Shown one piece after another: positions 15,432 to 24,312 of a stretch of DNA of 42,177 bases. The notes beneath the pieces were generated by a model that was not told where the DNA came from, did not search any database, and was given only the letters and a program-made list of their open reading frames with translations. This DNA is from a virus. The stretch spans positions 1 to 42,177 of the IMG/VR virus record IMGVR_UViG_3300036801_000076; one strand, written 5' to 3'. Every line of letters begins with the position of its first letter. Positions within the stretch are counted from its first letter, which is position 1. The position numbers and the translations under genes are program-made.

Positions 15432-18400
15432 TGGCCGAAGTTGACGATCGCGTTGTCGCGATGAGTTTCGAGAACGACAAGTTCGAGTCCGGCGTCTCGA
15501 AGACCATGAGCACGCTGGAGAAGCTGAAGGCAGCGTTGAAGTTCGAGAACGCAAGCAAGGGGCTGACTGATCTCGAGGACGCGTCCAACAAGGTCACGCT
15601 TGGTCACATCGCCTCGGCGGTCGATTCGATCAAGTCGAAGTTCACCGCTCTGAAGCTGGTGGGAATCCAGGTTCTGGGCAACATCGTCACCGCTGCCGTC
15701 TCCGCTGGCGCAAGGCTGGTGAAGTCTCTCACGCTGGATCCGCTGACCGCCGGGTTCAAGAACTACGAGACGCAGATCAACGCGGTCCAGACCATCCTGG
15801 CGAATACCGGCCTCAAGGGCAAGAAGGGCCTGGGCCAGGTCAACTCCGCGCTGGCCGATCTGAACACGTACGCCAACAAGACGGTGTACAACTTCTCCGA
15901 GATGGCCAGGAACATCGGCACCTTCACGGCGGCCGGTGTCAAGCTGCGTCCGGCAGTGAACGCGATCAAGGGCATCGCCAACCTGGCAGCCTTGTCGGGG
16001 TCGAATTCGCAGCAGGCCTCGAGCGCGATGTACCAGTTGTCTCAGGCCATCGCCGCGGGGCAGGTGCACCTGCAGGACTGGAACTCGGTGGTCAACGCCG
16101 GTATGGGTGGCGCCGTCTTCCAGAAGGCGCTCATGCGCACCGGCGAAGCCATGGGCACGATCTCCAAGGGCGCCTATAAGGTCGACAAGGCCACGGGCAA
16201 GGCCACGATCAGCGGCGAATCCTTCCGACAGTCGATCCAGTCCAAGCCGGGTCAGACGTCATGGCTGACTTCCGACGTCCTGACCAAGACGCTGGCGCAG
16301 TTCACCGGTGACCTTTCCGACGCTCAGCTCAAGTCGGAGGGCTTCACCAAGTCGCAGATCAAGGCGATTCAGGCTCAGGCTCAGGTCGCCCTTCATGCCG
16401 CGACGAACATCAAGACCGTCACCCAGCTGTCGCAGGCGCTGAAGGAAGAAGTGGCCACGGCCTGGGGCGCCATCTTCAAGACCATCTTTGGCGACATCAA
16501 CCAGGCCACCTCCATATTCTCGAAGGCGCACATCGTCCTCGAGAACGCCCTCACCGGCCCGATCTACAGCCTGAACAAGCTGTTGCAGGATTGGTCCAAG
16601 CTGGGAGGCAGGGACAAGGCCATCGACGCGATCAAGAACGCCTTCGCGGCGCTCGGATCGGTCATGAAGCCGCTGGGAAGTGCGTTCCGTGAGATCTTCC
16701 CGCCCGCCACGGGCAAAGAGCTCTACAACATCACGGTCGCCATCGACAACCTGTTCAAGAAGCTCACGCTCGGCCCGAAGTCCTCGGACGAGCTCAAGCG
16801 GTCGTTCGCTGGGCTCTTCGCCATCCTGGACATCGGCAAGCAGCTCTTGGGTGGCATATTCACGGTTCTGGGCAAGGTGTTCGGCGCCTTCCTCGGCGGT
16901 TCCGGCTCGATCCTGACGGTCACCGGCAGTCTCGGCGACTTCCTGGTCTCGGTCGACAAGTCCCTGAAGCAGGGCAACCGGCTCCATAACTTCTTCTCGA
17001 AGCTGGGCGACGCGCTGGCTGCTCCGGTCAAGCTCCTGGTCAGGCTGAAGGACGTCATCATCGGCCTGTTCGCCGGGTTCGAGCCCAAGATGGCCGACGG
17101 CGTCTCCACGGCCCTGGGCGACATGGGGAAGAAGCTTTCTCCGATGTCCAAGGTCATGGACGGTGTCGATAAGGCGTGGCAGAAGTTCCTCGGGACACTG
17201 GGCAAGGCAGGTCAGATCCTGCAGCCGGTGGTCCAGAGCATCGCCAACTTCTTCAGCGACATCGGACCGGCCATCGCCAAGGCCATCTCGACCACGAACT
17301 TCAGCGGCGTGTTCGAGGTCATCAAGGTCGGCCTGCTCGGTGGCATATTCGTCACCCTGCGCAAGTTTCTCAAGGGGGGAATCCTCAAGGGCCTCGGCGG
17401 AGGCATCCTGGGCAACATCAGCGAGTCGTTCGACGCTCTGACCGGTTCGCTGACCGCTCTGCAGACCAACATCAAGGCCAAGACCCTGCAGACCATTGCC
17501 ATCGCGGTGGCGCTGCTCACGGCCTCTGTGGTGGCTCTGTCGTTTATCGACGCCAAGAAGCTCAACACGGCGATGTCCGCCATGACGATCGCGTTCGGTC
17601 AGTTGCTGGGCGCAATGGCGATCCTGACCAACATCAGCAAGTCGGCCGGGTTCATCAAGCTCCCGTTCATCGCGGCGGGGCTGGTGGCACTGTCGACGGC
17701 GATCCTCATCCTTACCGGTGCGGTGAAGAACCTCTCCGGTCTGAGCTGGGATCAGCTGGCCAAGGGGTTGGGCGGCGTGTCCGTCCTGCTGATCGGGATC
17801 TCCAGGGCCTCCGGGCCGCTGTCGAAGAACTCGGCCGGAATGATCAGCGCGGGTGTAGGGATCGCCGCCATCGCGGTGGCGATGAAGATCCTGGCCAGTG
17901 CGATCGCCGACTTCGGTGGGATGAGCTTCACCGAGATCGGCAAGGGTCTGGGCACGATCGCCGCGGCGCTGGTGACGATCGCCCTAGCGTCCAAGCTGTT
18001 TCCGTCCGGCGGCATGGTCTCGATCGGGGTCGGCCTCATCGGGGTCGCAGCCGGTCTGAACCTCTTGGCCAAGGCTGTCGCGGCGTTTGGGAACCTCGAC
18101 CTGAGCACCATCGCCAAGGGGATCGGTGCGATCGCGGTTTCCATGGGTGTCATCGCCGTGGCCATGTGGGCCATGCCTCCGGGTCTCCCGCTGATGGCTG
18201 CCGGGCTGATCCTGGTCTCGGTCGCCCTGAAGGGGATCGCCAAGGCGGTCTCCGACTTTGGCGGCATGTCGATCGGGGAGCTGGCCAAGGGACTCTTGTC
18301 GATGGCTGCGGCATTGGCCATCCTGGCCGCCGCGCTCATCTTCATGGAGGGATCACTTCCGGGAGCCGCTGCGCTCGTCGTGGCCGCTGCCGGATTGACG

Positions 18401-20062
18401 CTGCTGGCTCCGGCCATGAAGTCCCTGGGCAGTCAATCCTGGGGATCGATCATCAAGGGCCTGGTGGCACTGGCTGGTGCTCTGGTGATTCTGGGTGTCG
18501 CGAGCATTGTCCTGGCCCCGGTGGCTCCGGCGCTGCTGGCCCTTGGGGCGGCCATGCTGCTCATCGGCGGTGGCCTGGCCCTGGCGGGTGTGGGTATCTC
18601 ACTCATCGGTGCTGGTCTTAGTGCCATCGCCGTCTCCGGTCCGATCGCCCTTGGAATCATGGTCAAGGCGCTGATCGACTTCGCCGGGGCCCTTCCCAAG
18701 GTTGTCGGGTCGTTCGTGGACGGCCTGATTCAGATCGTCACTCACATTGCCAATGCGGCGCCGCAGTTCGTCACCGCCCTGGGGAAGATCCTGGTGGCGC
18801 TGTCGAAGGCGGTCATCGCGGCGGCTCCGAATCTGGCCAACGCATTCATCGCGCTGATCTCTGCCGGGCTCAAGGTCATCTCGACGATGGCTCCGCAGTT
18901 GATCTCGGCCGGATGGGATCTTCTGAAAGCACTTCTCCGGGGGGTCCAGAACAACATCGCCGACGTGGTCCGCATGGCGGCGGGGATCATCACCACGATC
19001 CTCACCACGCTGGCGAGCAAGGCGGGATCGATCGTCTCGGCCGGGGCCAAGGCCCTGGGGAGCTTCCTGCTGGGCATCGCCAACAACGTGGGGCAGATCA
19101 TCGCCGCAGGCGTGGCAATCGTGGTCAGCGTGATCACAGGGGTGGGCAACAGCGCCGGGAAACTGGTCAAGGCCGGTGCCAGCGCCGTGAGCTCGTTCCT
19201 GAGCGCATTCGGCGATGCGGCGAACACGATCATCAAGGCCGGTACCACGATGATCGCCAACGTCATCACCGGAGTGGGCAACGATGCCACCAAGCTGGTG
19301 AAGTCGGCGGCGAATGCGGTGGGTAAGTTCATCAACTCCGTCTCGAACGAGGCGGTGAAGCTGATCGACGAGGGCGCTCAGGCGATCCTGAACTTCCTCA
19401 ACGGCGTGGACGCGGCGGTCAAGAAGTACGAGCCGCGCATCATTGCCGCGGGAGTCAACATCGGCAAGGACATAATCGCCGGTGCGCTTCAGGGCCTGTC
19501 TGGTGCGGCCGGTCAGATTGTGGCCAAGGTAGAGGGGATATTTGGCGACGCCCTCAGGGCGGCGAAACACAAGCTGGGTATCCACTCGCCATCGACCGAG
19601 TTCGCCGAAGTCGGCAAGTTCATGATGCTCGGTGTGGTGCAGGGACTGAACGACAACGCCATATCTGTCAACCGGTCGCTCGGGGACACCTCGGACGGCA
19701 TGGTCGATGTCATGGTCAAGTCCCTGAGTAAGGTTCCGGACATGCTGGACGGTCTCGTGAACTTCGACCCGACCATCACGCCGGTACTGGATCTGTCGAG
19801 CGTGAAGTCAGGCGCTCAGCAGATGAGTGACATCCTGGCGAAGACTCCGGTCGACGCCGTGGCGTCTCTCGGGCAGGCGTCTTCGATCTCGGCCTCGCAG
19901 GTGGCCAAACAGCAGGAAGAGGCGGCCCCGTCTTCGCAACCGGCTCCGAACATCAGCTTCGAGCAGAACAACTACTCACCCGCGGCCCTCACCCCGGTGG
20001 AGGTCTACCGTCAGACGAAGAATCAGCTCTCGCAGCTGAGGAAAGTCGTCATCCCGACCTGA
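15431..20062 (+). CDS. Tape measure protein
   Basis: A 1543-residue protein, the longest in the window, which fixes tail length and is ejected with DNA. The N-terminus (DRVVAMSFENDKFESGVSKT and a coiled-coil stretch) and the ANTGLKGKKGLGQVNSALADLN region match tape measure proteins. The middle (about residues 690-1110) is a chain of hydrophobic Ala/Gly/Ile/Leu segments able to cross membranes. The C-terminal HKLGIHSPSTEFAEVGKFM is the common phage phrase near the end of tape measures. The GTG at 15431 follows AAGGAGG at 15414-15420; the ATG at 15410 lies before that site and is rejected. At one base pair per about 0.31 nm, a tail of roughly 200 nm is expected (inference from family scaling). 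Confidence 0.92.
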   Translation: MAEVDDRVVAMSFENDKFESGVSKTMSTLEKLKAALKFENASKGLTDLEDASNKVTLGHIASAVDSIKSKFTALKLVGIQVLGNIVTAAVSAGARLVKSLTLDPLTAGFKNYETQINAVQTILANTGLKGKKGLGQVNSALADLNTYANKTVYNFSEMARNIGTFTAAGVKLRPAVNAIKGIANLAALSGSNSQQASSAMYQLSQAIAAGQVHLQDWNSVVNAGMGGAVFQKALMRTGEAMGTISKGAYKVDKATGKATISGESFRQSIQSKPGQTSWLTSDVLTKTLAQFTGDLSDAQLKSEGFTKSQIKAIQAQAQVALHAATNIKTVTQLSQALKEEVATAWGAIFKTIFGDINQATSIFSKAHIVLENALTGPIYSLNKLLQDWSKLGGRDKAIDAIKNAFAALGSVMKPLGSAFREIFPPATGKELYNITVAIDNLFKKLTLGPKSSDELKRSFAGLFAILDIGKQLLGGIFTVLGKVFGAFLGGSGSILTVTGSLGDFLVSVDKSLKQGNRLHNFFSKLGDALAAPVKLLVRLKDVIIGLFAGFEPKMADGVSTALGDMGKKLSPMSKVMDGVDKAWQKFLGTLGKAGQILQPVVQSIANFFSDIGPAIAKAISTTNFSGVFEVIKVGLLGGIFVTLRKFLKGGILKGLGGGILGNISESFDALTGSLTALQTNIKAKTLQTIAIAVALLTASVVALSFIDAKKLNTAMSAMTIAFGQLLGAMAILTNISKSAGFIKLPFIAAGLVALSTAILILTGAVKNLSGLSWDQLAKGLGGVSVLLIGISRASGPLSKNSAGMISAGVGIAAIAVAMKILASAIADFGGMSFTEIGKGLGTIAAALVTIALASKLFPSGGMVSIGVGLIGVAAGLNLLAKAVAAFGNLDLSTIAKGIGAIAVSMGVIAVAMWAMPPGLPLMAAGLILVSVALKGIAKAVSDFGGMSIGELAKGLLSMAAALAILAAALIFMEGSLPGAAALVVAAAGLTLLAPAMKSLGSQSWGSIIKGLVALAGALVILGVASIVLAPVAPALLALGAAMLLIGGGLALAGVGISLIGAGLSAIAVSGPIALGIMVKALIDFAGALPKVVGSFVDGLIQIVTHIANAAPQFVTALGKILVALSKAVIAAAPNLANAFIALISAGLKVISTMAPQLISAGWDLLKALLRGVQNNIADVVRMAAGIITTILTTLASKAGSIVSAGAKALGSFLLGIANNVGQIIAAGVAIVVSVITGVGNSAGKLVKAGASAVSSFLSAFGDAANTIIKAGTTMIANVITGVGNDATKLVKSAANAVGKFINSVSNEAVKLIDEGAQAILNFLNGVDAAVKKYEPRIIAAGVNIGKDIIAGALQGLSGAAGQIVAKVEGIFGDALRAAKHKLGIHSPSTEFAEVGKFMMLGVVQGLNDNAISVNRSLGDTSDGMVDVMVKSLSKVPDMLDGLVNFDPTITPVLDLSSVKSGAQQMSDILAKTPVDAVASLGQASSISASQVAKQQEEAAPSSQPAPNISFEQNNYSPAALTPVEVYRQTKNQLSQLRKVVIPT

Positions 20063-20068
20063 CTTCAT

Positions 20069-20088
20069 GGCCCCCTTCGGGGGGCTTT
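20069..20088 (+). terminator. Hairpin after tape measure gene
   Basis: A CCCCC-TTCG-GGGGG stem-loop closed by a stable tetraloop is followed by CTTTG. It lies seven bases past the tape measure stop. The T-tract is only three bases, so it could be a weak terminator or an mRNA-stabilising element that sets the ratio of tape measure to downstream tail tip mRNA. Confidence 0.5.
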
Positions 20089-20125
20089 GAGGTCATATTT
20101 CGCAGAAAGGAGGTCCAGGCGCATC

Positions 20126-20959
20126 GTGTTGACAGCCTTCAAGGCATACAGCGCGTGGCTATCGGCTCAGGAACTCCCCGTGAGCGATCAGGGGAGGGCG
20201 GAGACGGATCCGATTCAGATCCGCGACATCAGCGGGTTGGAGCCCGTCAAGGCCAACGTCAACACCACGCCCTTCGGATCGGTTGACGGAGAAGCTTTTA
20301 CGGGCGCGAGCGTCCCCAAGCGCAACATCGTCATCACCTTCGGACTGAATCCCGACTGGGATACCTGGACGATCCGGAGCCTGCGTCGTCTGCTCGAGTC
20401 ATATTTCATGCCCAAGCAGGCGACCAAGCTGGAATTCGAGAGCGATGACATGTCCACGGTGCAGATCGCGGGCTACGTCGAGAGCTTCGAGCCGAACCTC
20501 TTCAGCAAGGATCCCGAGATCCAGGTCTCGGTCATCTGCCCCGATCCATATTTCACCGCGATCGATCCTGTCGTGGCGACTGGCCTGTCCAGCGACGAGC
20601 CTAAGGAGATCGACTACTCCGGAACCATCGAGACCGGCTTCGTCCTCGAGGTCAGCTTCGCCAACGGCCTTTCGCCCACCCTCATCACGGTGGACACGGG
20701 GAACAACGCTCCGGCGGACTTCTCCATGCTGGCCTCGGTCGATGCCTCCAAGTATCTGATGGCGAGCTCTGTGCAGGGAAAGAAGTTCGTGCAGAACGTC
20801 GCCTTCGCCGACGGGAGGACCACCAACCTTCTGAACGCGATCCAGCCAGGGTACTTCTGGCCCACGCTTCAACCGGGCGTGAACATGTTCGATCTCGTCT
20901 CGGACGTCGGCGTCCAGGACTGGCAGCTGACATACTTCGAACGGTTCGGGGGGTTGTGA
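20126..20959 (+). CDS. Distal tail protein (Dit-like)
   Basis: A 277-residue protein placed right after the tape measure, where distal tail proteins lie. It has the siphophage tail-component pattern: an N-terminal beta domain with a loop-rich start, PKRNIVITFGLNPDWDTW near residue 76, RSLRRLLESYF, and an IQVSVICPDPYFTA segment that is the characteristic end of the N-terminal Dit domain. A galectin-like C-terminal half follows. It forms the hexameric hub at the tube end. The start is the GTG at 20126 (or TTG at 20129) after AAAGGAGGTCC, with somewhat wide spacing. The stop overlaps the next start. Confidence 0.72.
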   Translation: MLTAFKAYSAWLSAQELPVSDQGRAETDPIQIRDISGLEPVKANVNTTPFGSVDGEAFTGASVPKRNIVITFGLNPDWDTWTIRSLRRLLESYFMPKQATKLEFESDDMSTVQIAGYVESFEPNLFSKDPEIQVSVICPDPYFTAIDPVVATGLSSDEPKEIDYSGTIETGFVLEVSFANGLSPTLITVDTGNNAPADFSMLASVDASKYLMASSVQGKKFVQNVAFADGRTTNLLNAIQPGYFWPTLQPGVNMFDLVSDVGVQDWQLTYFERFGGL

Positions 20960-22089
20960 TGGAGCTCTTCACCTTGGATCGGAGCTTCATCCGGCAGGAC
21001 GTCGTGGACGTCTTCGAGTCCGCGATCTGGACCGACCGGTACTACGGCGACGGCGATGTCCAGCTGAACGTGCCCGCCACGCCTGACAACCTGATGCTCC
21101 TGGCCGATGGGACGTTCCTCGGTCGGGTCGGGTCGAACGAGATCATGATCCTCGAGACGCAGGACATCGAGAAGGGGATCGCGGAGATCACGGGGATCTC
21201 TCTCACGCAGTGGCTGAACAACCGGTTTATCCGGACAACACCCGCTCATGAGGACAGGTACTGGTATCTCTCAGGGCTTCCTGCCGGTCAGCTGATGAGC
21301 CAGATCGTCTACAACATGTGCTGCGCTGGAAGTCCGTTCCTGAGTGGTGCCATCCCGATGGGCGTGTTCAATCCCGGAGAGCTGATCATCCCCGGTCTGA
21401 CTGTGGGCGATTACGACGGGATCGGGAGCGCTACCAGCCTGGCTGTGCCGTATGGGCCGGTTTACGACGCCCTGAGGGACATCGGCACGACGTATCAGAT
21501 CGGGATGCAGGTCGTCCTCGATCACGCCGATGCGAACGGCTTCAAGCTGGTGTACCGGACATACCGAGGGCTCGACCGCACCAGCACGCAGCAAGTGAAC
21601 CCCACAGTCCGGTTCTCTCCGGACATGGATTCGTTGGCGAACATCAAGGAGCTCAACTCCATCGCCTCGCTCAAGACGTTGGCATACGTCTACGCTCCGT
21701 CCAATCCCAACGGACTGGCGACGACGCCGGGACAGGACGAGCTGTTCAACCTCGAAGGGGGATACAGCGGCTTCGACCTCAGGGCGCTCCTGGTCTTCGC
21801 CGACGATCTGACCACGGACAACGTGGGTAGCGACGCCGCATCGCTTCTCAACGTCCTGAACAGCCGGGCCGTCAGCGCTCTGGACGACAACAAGACCCAG
21901 CACGCCGTGGACGGGGAGATCATCCAGACCTCTCAGTATCAGTACGGGGTGCACTACAACCTCGGCGACATCATCGAGATGATCGCCTACAGCGGAGTCA
22001 TACAACGCGCTCGAGTAACTGAGTACATCCATTCGCAGGATGACTCCGGGGAGACGGCATACCCCACTCTGGCGGCTACAGCGAGCTAG
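20959..22089 (+). CDS. Tail hub protein, ReqiPepy6 Gp37-like
   Basis: A 376-residue protein. The start MELFTLDRSFIRQDVVDVFES, the following WTDRYYGDGDVQLNVPAT segment, and the strand pattern GRVGSNEIMILETQ fit the Siphovirus Gp37-like family. This family corresponds to the N-terminal baseplate hub domain of tail-associated lysin proteins. It would close the tube below the Dit ring and hold the tail tip. No lysozyme or peptidase domain follows, so this is a hub without an obvious lytic part. The ATG overlaps the previous stop (TGATG). Confidence 0.7.
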   Translation: MELFTLDRSFIRQDVVDVFESAIWTDRYYGDGDVQLNVPATPDNLMLLADGTFLGRVGSNEIMILETQDIEKGIAEITGISLTQWLNNRFIRTTPAHEDRYWYLSGLPAGQLMSQIVYNMCCAGSPFLSGAIPMGVFNPGELIIPGLTVGDYDGIGSATSLAVPYGPVYDALRDIGTTYQIGMQVVLDHADANGFKLVYRTYRGLDRTSTQQVNPTVRFSPDMDSLANIKELNSIASLKTLAYVYAPSNPNGLATTPGQDELFNLEGGYSGFDLRALLVFADDLTTDNVGSDAASLLNVLNSRAVSALDDNKTQHAVDGEIIQTSQYQYGVHYNLGDIIEMIAYSGVIQRARVTEYIHSQDDSGETAYPTLAATAS

Positions 22090-22102
22090 AACGGGAGGTG
22101 AA

Positions 22103-22525
22103 GTGGAAAACAACGATCCAACCTGGATTCTGGTCATCGGTGTCGTCTTCGGACCACTATTGACCTACATCATCGCAGCACGGCGGCTGTCGGGGAAGAT
22201 CAAAAACACCGACGCCACTGAGCTCTGGGCGGAATCTCGATCGATCCGCGAGTGGTCTACCGAACGGGTGGAGAAGCTCACAGAGGACATCGAGGAGCTT
22301 CGGCACCGGATGGCCGAGCTCGAGCATGTGAACGGACAGCTGGCTGACGACAATCGGCGGCTCACCGCTGAAAATTACCATCTGCGAAACCTTCTGGATC
22401 AGGAACGGGCATTCAACGATCGCCTGAAGTGGGAGGCCGAGCACTCTCTCGGACGGAGGGGAACCGACAAACATTTTCTCGAGGAAGGGGAACAGGATGG
22501 CCACACCCGAGACCCGGGGGAATGA
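22103..22525 (+). CDS. Membrane-anchored coiled-coil protein
   Basis: A 140-residue protein with one membrane segment near the N-terminus (WILVIGVVFGPLLTYIIAA, residues 8-26), then a long coiled coil (about 48-115; EKLTEDIEELRHRMAELEH). The GTG start follows GGGAGGTGAA. The topology resembles small phage spanin- or holin-associated proteins, and it starts a group of three small membrane proteins between the tail tip and the holin. A role in lysis is plausible by position but there is no diagnostic motif. Confidence 0.65.
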   Translation: MENNDPTWILVIGVVFGPLLTYIIAARRLSGKIKNTDATELWAESRSIREWSTERVEKLTEDIEELRHRMAELEHVNGQLADDNRRLTAENYHLRNLLDQERAFNDRLKWEAEHSLGRRGTDKHFLEEGEQDGHTRDPGE

Positions 22526-22820
22526 GACGGCCACCGCTCTGCGTAAGACGCTGAGATGGTTGGTCGTCGCGACGGTGATCCTATACGTCGCCGTGGTGGG
22601 AGCAGGGTTCTACGTCTGGAACAATTCGCGCAACACCAAGCACGCGCTCTGCACGTATCGAGCGGACCTGATCAGCCGAGTGATTGCCTCGACCAAGTTC
22701 CTCAGCGATCATCCGCAAGGAATCCCAGGAGTCAGCGTGAAGACCTTTACCGACTCGATCAACAACCAGCAGCACGCGATTCTGGCCCTCAGGAGCCTGA
22801 ACTGCAAAGATCAACCGTAG
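22497..22820 (+). CDS. Single-pass membrane protein, unknown
   Basis: A 107-residue protein with one hydrophobic segment (LRWLVVATVILYVAVVGAGFYVW, about 19-41) and a soluble C-terminal part containing two cysteines (HALCTYRADLIS and LRSLNCKDQP) that could form a disulfide if exported. It overlaps the preceding gene by 29 bases and lies eight bases before the holin gene. This suggests a lysis-cassette member such as an antiholin or accessory protein; unproven. Confidence 0.65.
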   Translation: MATPETRGNETATALRKTLRWLVVATVILYVAVVGAGFYVWNNSRNTKHALCTYRADLISRVIASTKFLSDHPQGIPGVSVKTFTDSINNQQHAILALRSLNCKDQP

Positions 22821-22827
22821 GAGAAAC

Positions 22828-23220
22828 ATGATCACCGGAAAAATGTATGACGTCCTCAAGTTCATCGCGCTGGTGGCGTTGCCTGCTCTGGGCGCGCTGT
22901 ACTTCGCCCTGGCCGGGATCTGGAACCTGCCCTCGCCCGAGCAGGTCGTGGGGACGATCACCGTGGTCGACACGGCGCTGGGAGGTCTGCTTCACGTCTC
23001 GTCGCAGAGCTTCAACTCCTCGACGGCTTCTGGAACGCTGGGGATCCACGAGACCGAAGAGGGCAAGATGTACAACCTCGAGATCCACGACGATCCCGAG
23101 CTGGAACTGGACGGCAAGAAGCGGGTCGTGTTCAACGTGAAGAAGACGAAGGAGCCGGCCAAGCCGAGTACGACCCGTTCGCGGGCGAAGGCGGCGAGGA
23201 AGAACGCGACGACCAAGTAA
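22828..23220 (+). CDS. Holin, Dp-1 type
   Basis: A 130-residue protein beginning MITGKMYDVLKFIALVALP with two membrane segments (about 9-30 and 38-57; VGTITVVDTALGGLLHVSS). The sequence KxYDVLKFIALVxLPAL followed by YFALAGIWxLP and QVVGTIT is the recognisable pattern of Dp-1-like phage holins. It would open the membrane so that the endolysin at 809 reaches the wall. The C-terminal tail is longer than usual and very basic (TTRSRAKAARKNATTK), as in regulated holins. The ATG follows AGGAGAAAC. Confidence 0.82.
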   Translation: MITGKMYDVLKFIALVALPALGALYFALAGIWNLPSPEQVVGTITVVDTALGGLLHVSSQSFNSSTASGTLGIHETEEGKMYNLEIHDDPELELDGKKRVVFNVKKTKEPAKPSTTRSRAKAARKNATTK

Positions 23221-23299
23221 GCTGTTCCTGGTCTACGTCGCGCTACTGACCTCGTTCGCCATCCTGCTGTATCTCATAGGGACTAACTTCGCAGCCTAA
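23219..23299 (+). other. Hydrophobic reading frame without a standard start
   Basis: Directly after the holin stop, in the +1 frame, the bases read KLFLVYVALLTSFAILLYLI and on to GTNFAA and a stop, a convincing membrane segment. Back to the previous in-frame stop at 23138 there is no ATG, GTG or TTG. Upstream this frame codes an arginine-rich run typical of an unused frame. A rare CTG start (23222), a frameshift from the holin, or a decayed gene are possible. The last bases are shared with the first repeated cassette element. Confidence 0.25.
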
Positions 23300-23322
23300 A
23301 CACGGGCTTATATGAAACCCCC
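23288..23322 (+). promoter_or_regulatory. Repeated cassette element, copy A
   Basis: TTCGCAG, then 14 bases including AAACACGGGC, then TATATG and AAACCCCC. The TCGCAG-N14-TATATG spacing is identical in five copies, each ahead of a small gene. The GGG and CCC flanking TTATATGAA can pair into a short hairpin. Likely a promoter or leader element. Confidence 0.55.
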
Positions 23323-23336
23323 TATGAAGGAGACCC

Positions 23337-23618
23337 ATGTTCCTCAATCCGAAACCGAAGACTCATCTTCAGGTCGAGATCGACAACGTCCTGTTCCAGA
23401 TGGCAGCTCATCCTGCCGACTCCGACGAATACGCCGTGATGCTGGATCGGGTGAAGACGCTCAAGAAGCTGCAGTCAGAAGACAAGACGCAGCGGCCGAG
23501 CGCCGACACCATGATCCTCGCCACGACGAACATCCTCGGAATCGCGATGATCCTCCGTCACGAACAGCTCAACGTCATCACGTCCAAAGCCCTGAGCTTC
23601 GTGATCAAACCGAGATAA
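23337..23618 (+). CDS. Conserved small phage protein, likely membrane-associated
   Basis: A 93-residue protein: MFLNPKPKTHLQVEIDNVLF, a helical section (DEYAVMLDRVKTLKKLQ), and a more hydrophobic end (MILATTNILGIAMILRHEQL, then NVITSKALSFVIKPR). The ILGIAMILRHE...NVITSKALSFV ending is one I recognise as common among actinophages with no known function. It is expressed as its own cassette: repeated element copy A upstream, AAGGAGACCC ribosome site, and a strong terminator downstream. Confidence 0.7.
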   Translation: MFLNPKPKTHLQVEIDNVLFQMAAHPADSDEYAVMLDRVKTLKKLQSEDKTQRPSADTMILATTNILGIAMILRHEQLNVITSKALSFVIKPR

Positions 23619-23638
23619 CACCGAACTTCAAGAGATTC

Positions 23639-23673
23639 AAAGCGCGAGCCCCTCACGGGGCTTTCGCTTTTTC
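23639..23673 (+). terminator. Intrinsic terminator
   Basis: AAGCGcGAGCCCC pairs with GGGGCTtTCGCTT around a TCAC loop and runs into TTTTT. This is a strong rho-independent terminator ending the 23337 gene, 21 bases before the next repeated element. Confidence 0.85.
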
Positions 23674-23693
23674 TACACGGACTGTCTTTTTTT

Positions 23694-23728
23694 CTCGCAG
23701 CGGAAACACGGACTTATATGAAACCCCC
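23694..23728 (+). promoter_or_regulatory. Repeated cassette element, copy B
   Basis: CTCGCAG, 14 bases (CGGAAACACGGACT), TATATG, AAACCCCC. It lies just after a T-rich stretch and 20 bases before the next gene start. The ATG inside TATATG happens to be in frame with the gene here, but is not preceded by a ribosome site. Confidence 0.6.
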
Positions 23729-23747
23729 ACCTAATCAAAGGATTGCC

Positions 23748-23960
23748 ATGCGCAACCGTCATTTTCAGGTGAAGCTCGTCAAGGACCAACCGTCCGATCA
23801 GATCAGCGCAACCGAAGCCCCCAAGAACAGCCCCGAGACAATCGTCATCGAGAGCGTTCGCGGAGTGGCTCCGTATGCGCTCGGCCTGTTCGTGGCCGCC
23901 AAGTCCGTCAACCTGCTTTACCGAGTGGCACTGCACACCGCCGAAACCAAGATCAAGTGA
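23748..23960 (+). CDS. Small cassette protein, unknown
   Basis: A 70-residue protein, MRNRHFQVKLVKDQPSDQIS, with a moderately hydrophobic second half (VRGVAPYALGLFVAAKSVNL). The pattern IVIESVRG...LFVAAKSVNLLYRV resembles the IVVGVGAW...LVAAKARPITDRI part of the 26848 gene, so the two may be distant relatives. AAAGGATTGCC precedes the ATG. It is a single-gene cassette with its own upstream element and terminator. Confidence 0.6.
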   Translation: MRNRHFQVKLVKDQPSDQISATEAPKNSPETIVIESVRGVAPYALGLFVAAKSVNLLYRVALHTAETKIK

Positions 23961-23963
23961 AGT

Positions 23964-23998
23964 AAAGCTAAGACCCTGTCATGGGGTTTTAGCTTTGC
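23964..23998 (+). terminator. Intrinsic terminator
   Basis: AAAGCTAAgACCC pairs with GGGGTTTTAGCTTT across TGTCAT, a long stem right after the stop codon. The T-tract is formed by the 3' arm itself. Confidence 0.75.
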
Positions 23999-24032
23999 CT
24001 CGCAGAGAAAACAAGGGGTTATATGAAACCCC
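23999..24032 (+). promoter_or_regulatory. Repeated cassette element, copy C
   Basis: CTCGCAG, 14 bases (AGAAAACAAGGGGT), TATATG, AAACCCC. Here GGGGTT and AACCCC form a perfect six-base-pair hairpin with ATATGA as loop, supporting an RNA-level leader structure as well as a promoter role. Confidence 0.6.
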
Positions 24033-24050
24033 ACCACTCTAAGGAGCACC

Positions 24051-24269
24051 ATGCACCACGAGATCGACAACCCCGAGAACGAGAACTTCAACACGAAGCG
24101 TTCGAAGCTGAAGAAGATCGTCGACGTTGCCGGTACGACCGCCATCTTCGGAGGCGGCGCCGCCATCACCGTCGCTTCGATCTACTTCGGCCTTCGCACG
24201 CAGAAGATGAACCTCGAGACCGCCAAGCTGACCCTCGAGGCCGCCAAGGCCAACCTCCCCAGCGAGTAG
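24051..24269 (+). CDS. Small membrane protein with C-terminal helix
   Basis: A 72-residue protein: a polar N-terminus, one membrane segment (DVAGTTAIFGGGAAITVASIYF fits residues 25-46 in part), then an amphipathic helix (MNLETAKLTLEAAKANLPSE). No family recognised. Encoded as an isolated cassette with AAGGAGCACC ribosome site, repeated element upstream and terminator downstream. Confidence 0.65.
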   Translation: MHHEIDNPENENFNTKRSKLKKIVDVAGTTAIFGGGAAITVASIYFGLRTQKMNLETAKLTLEAAKANLPSE

Positions 24270-24275
24270 TAGTTC

Positions 24276-24308
24276 AGCCGACAACCCCCACAAGGGGTTT
24301 AGGCTTTT
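24276..24308 (+). terminator. Intrinsic terminator
   Basis: AGCCgacAACCCC pairs with GGGGTTTaGGCT around CACAA and is followed by TTTT. It ends the 24051 cassette, four bases before the next repeated element. Confidence 0.8.
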
Positions 24309-24312
24309 CCGC

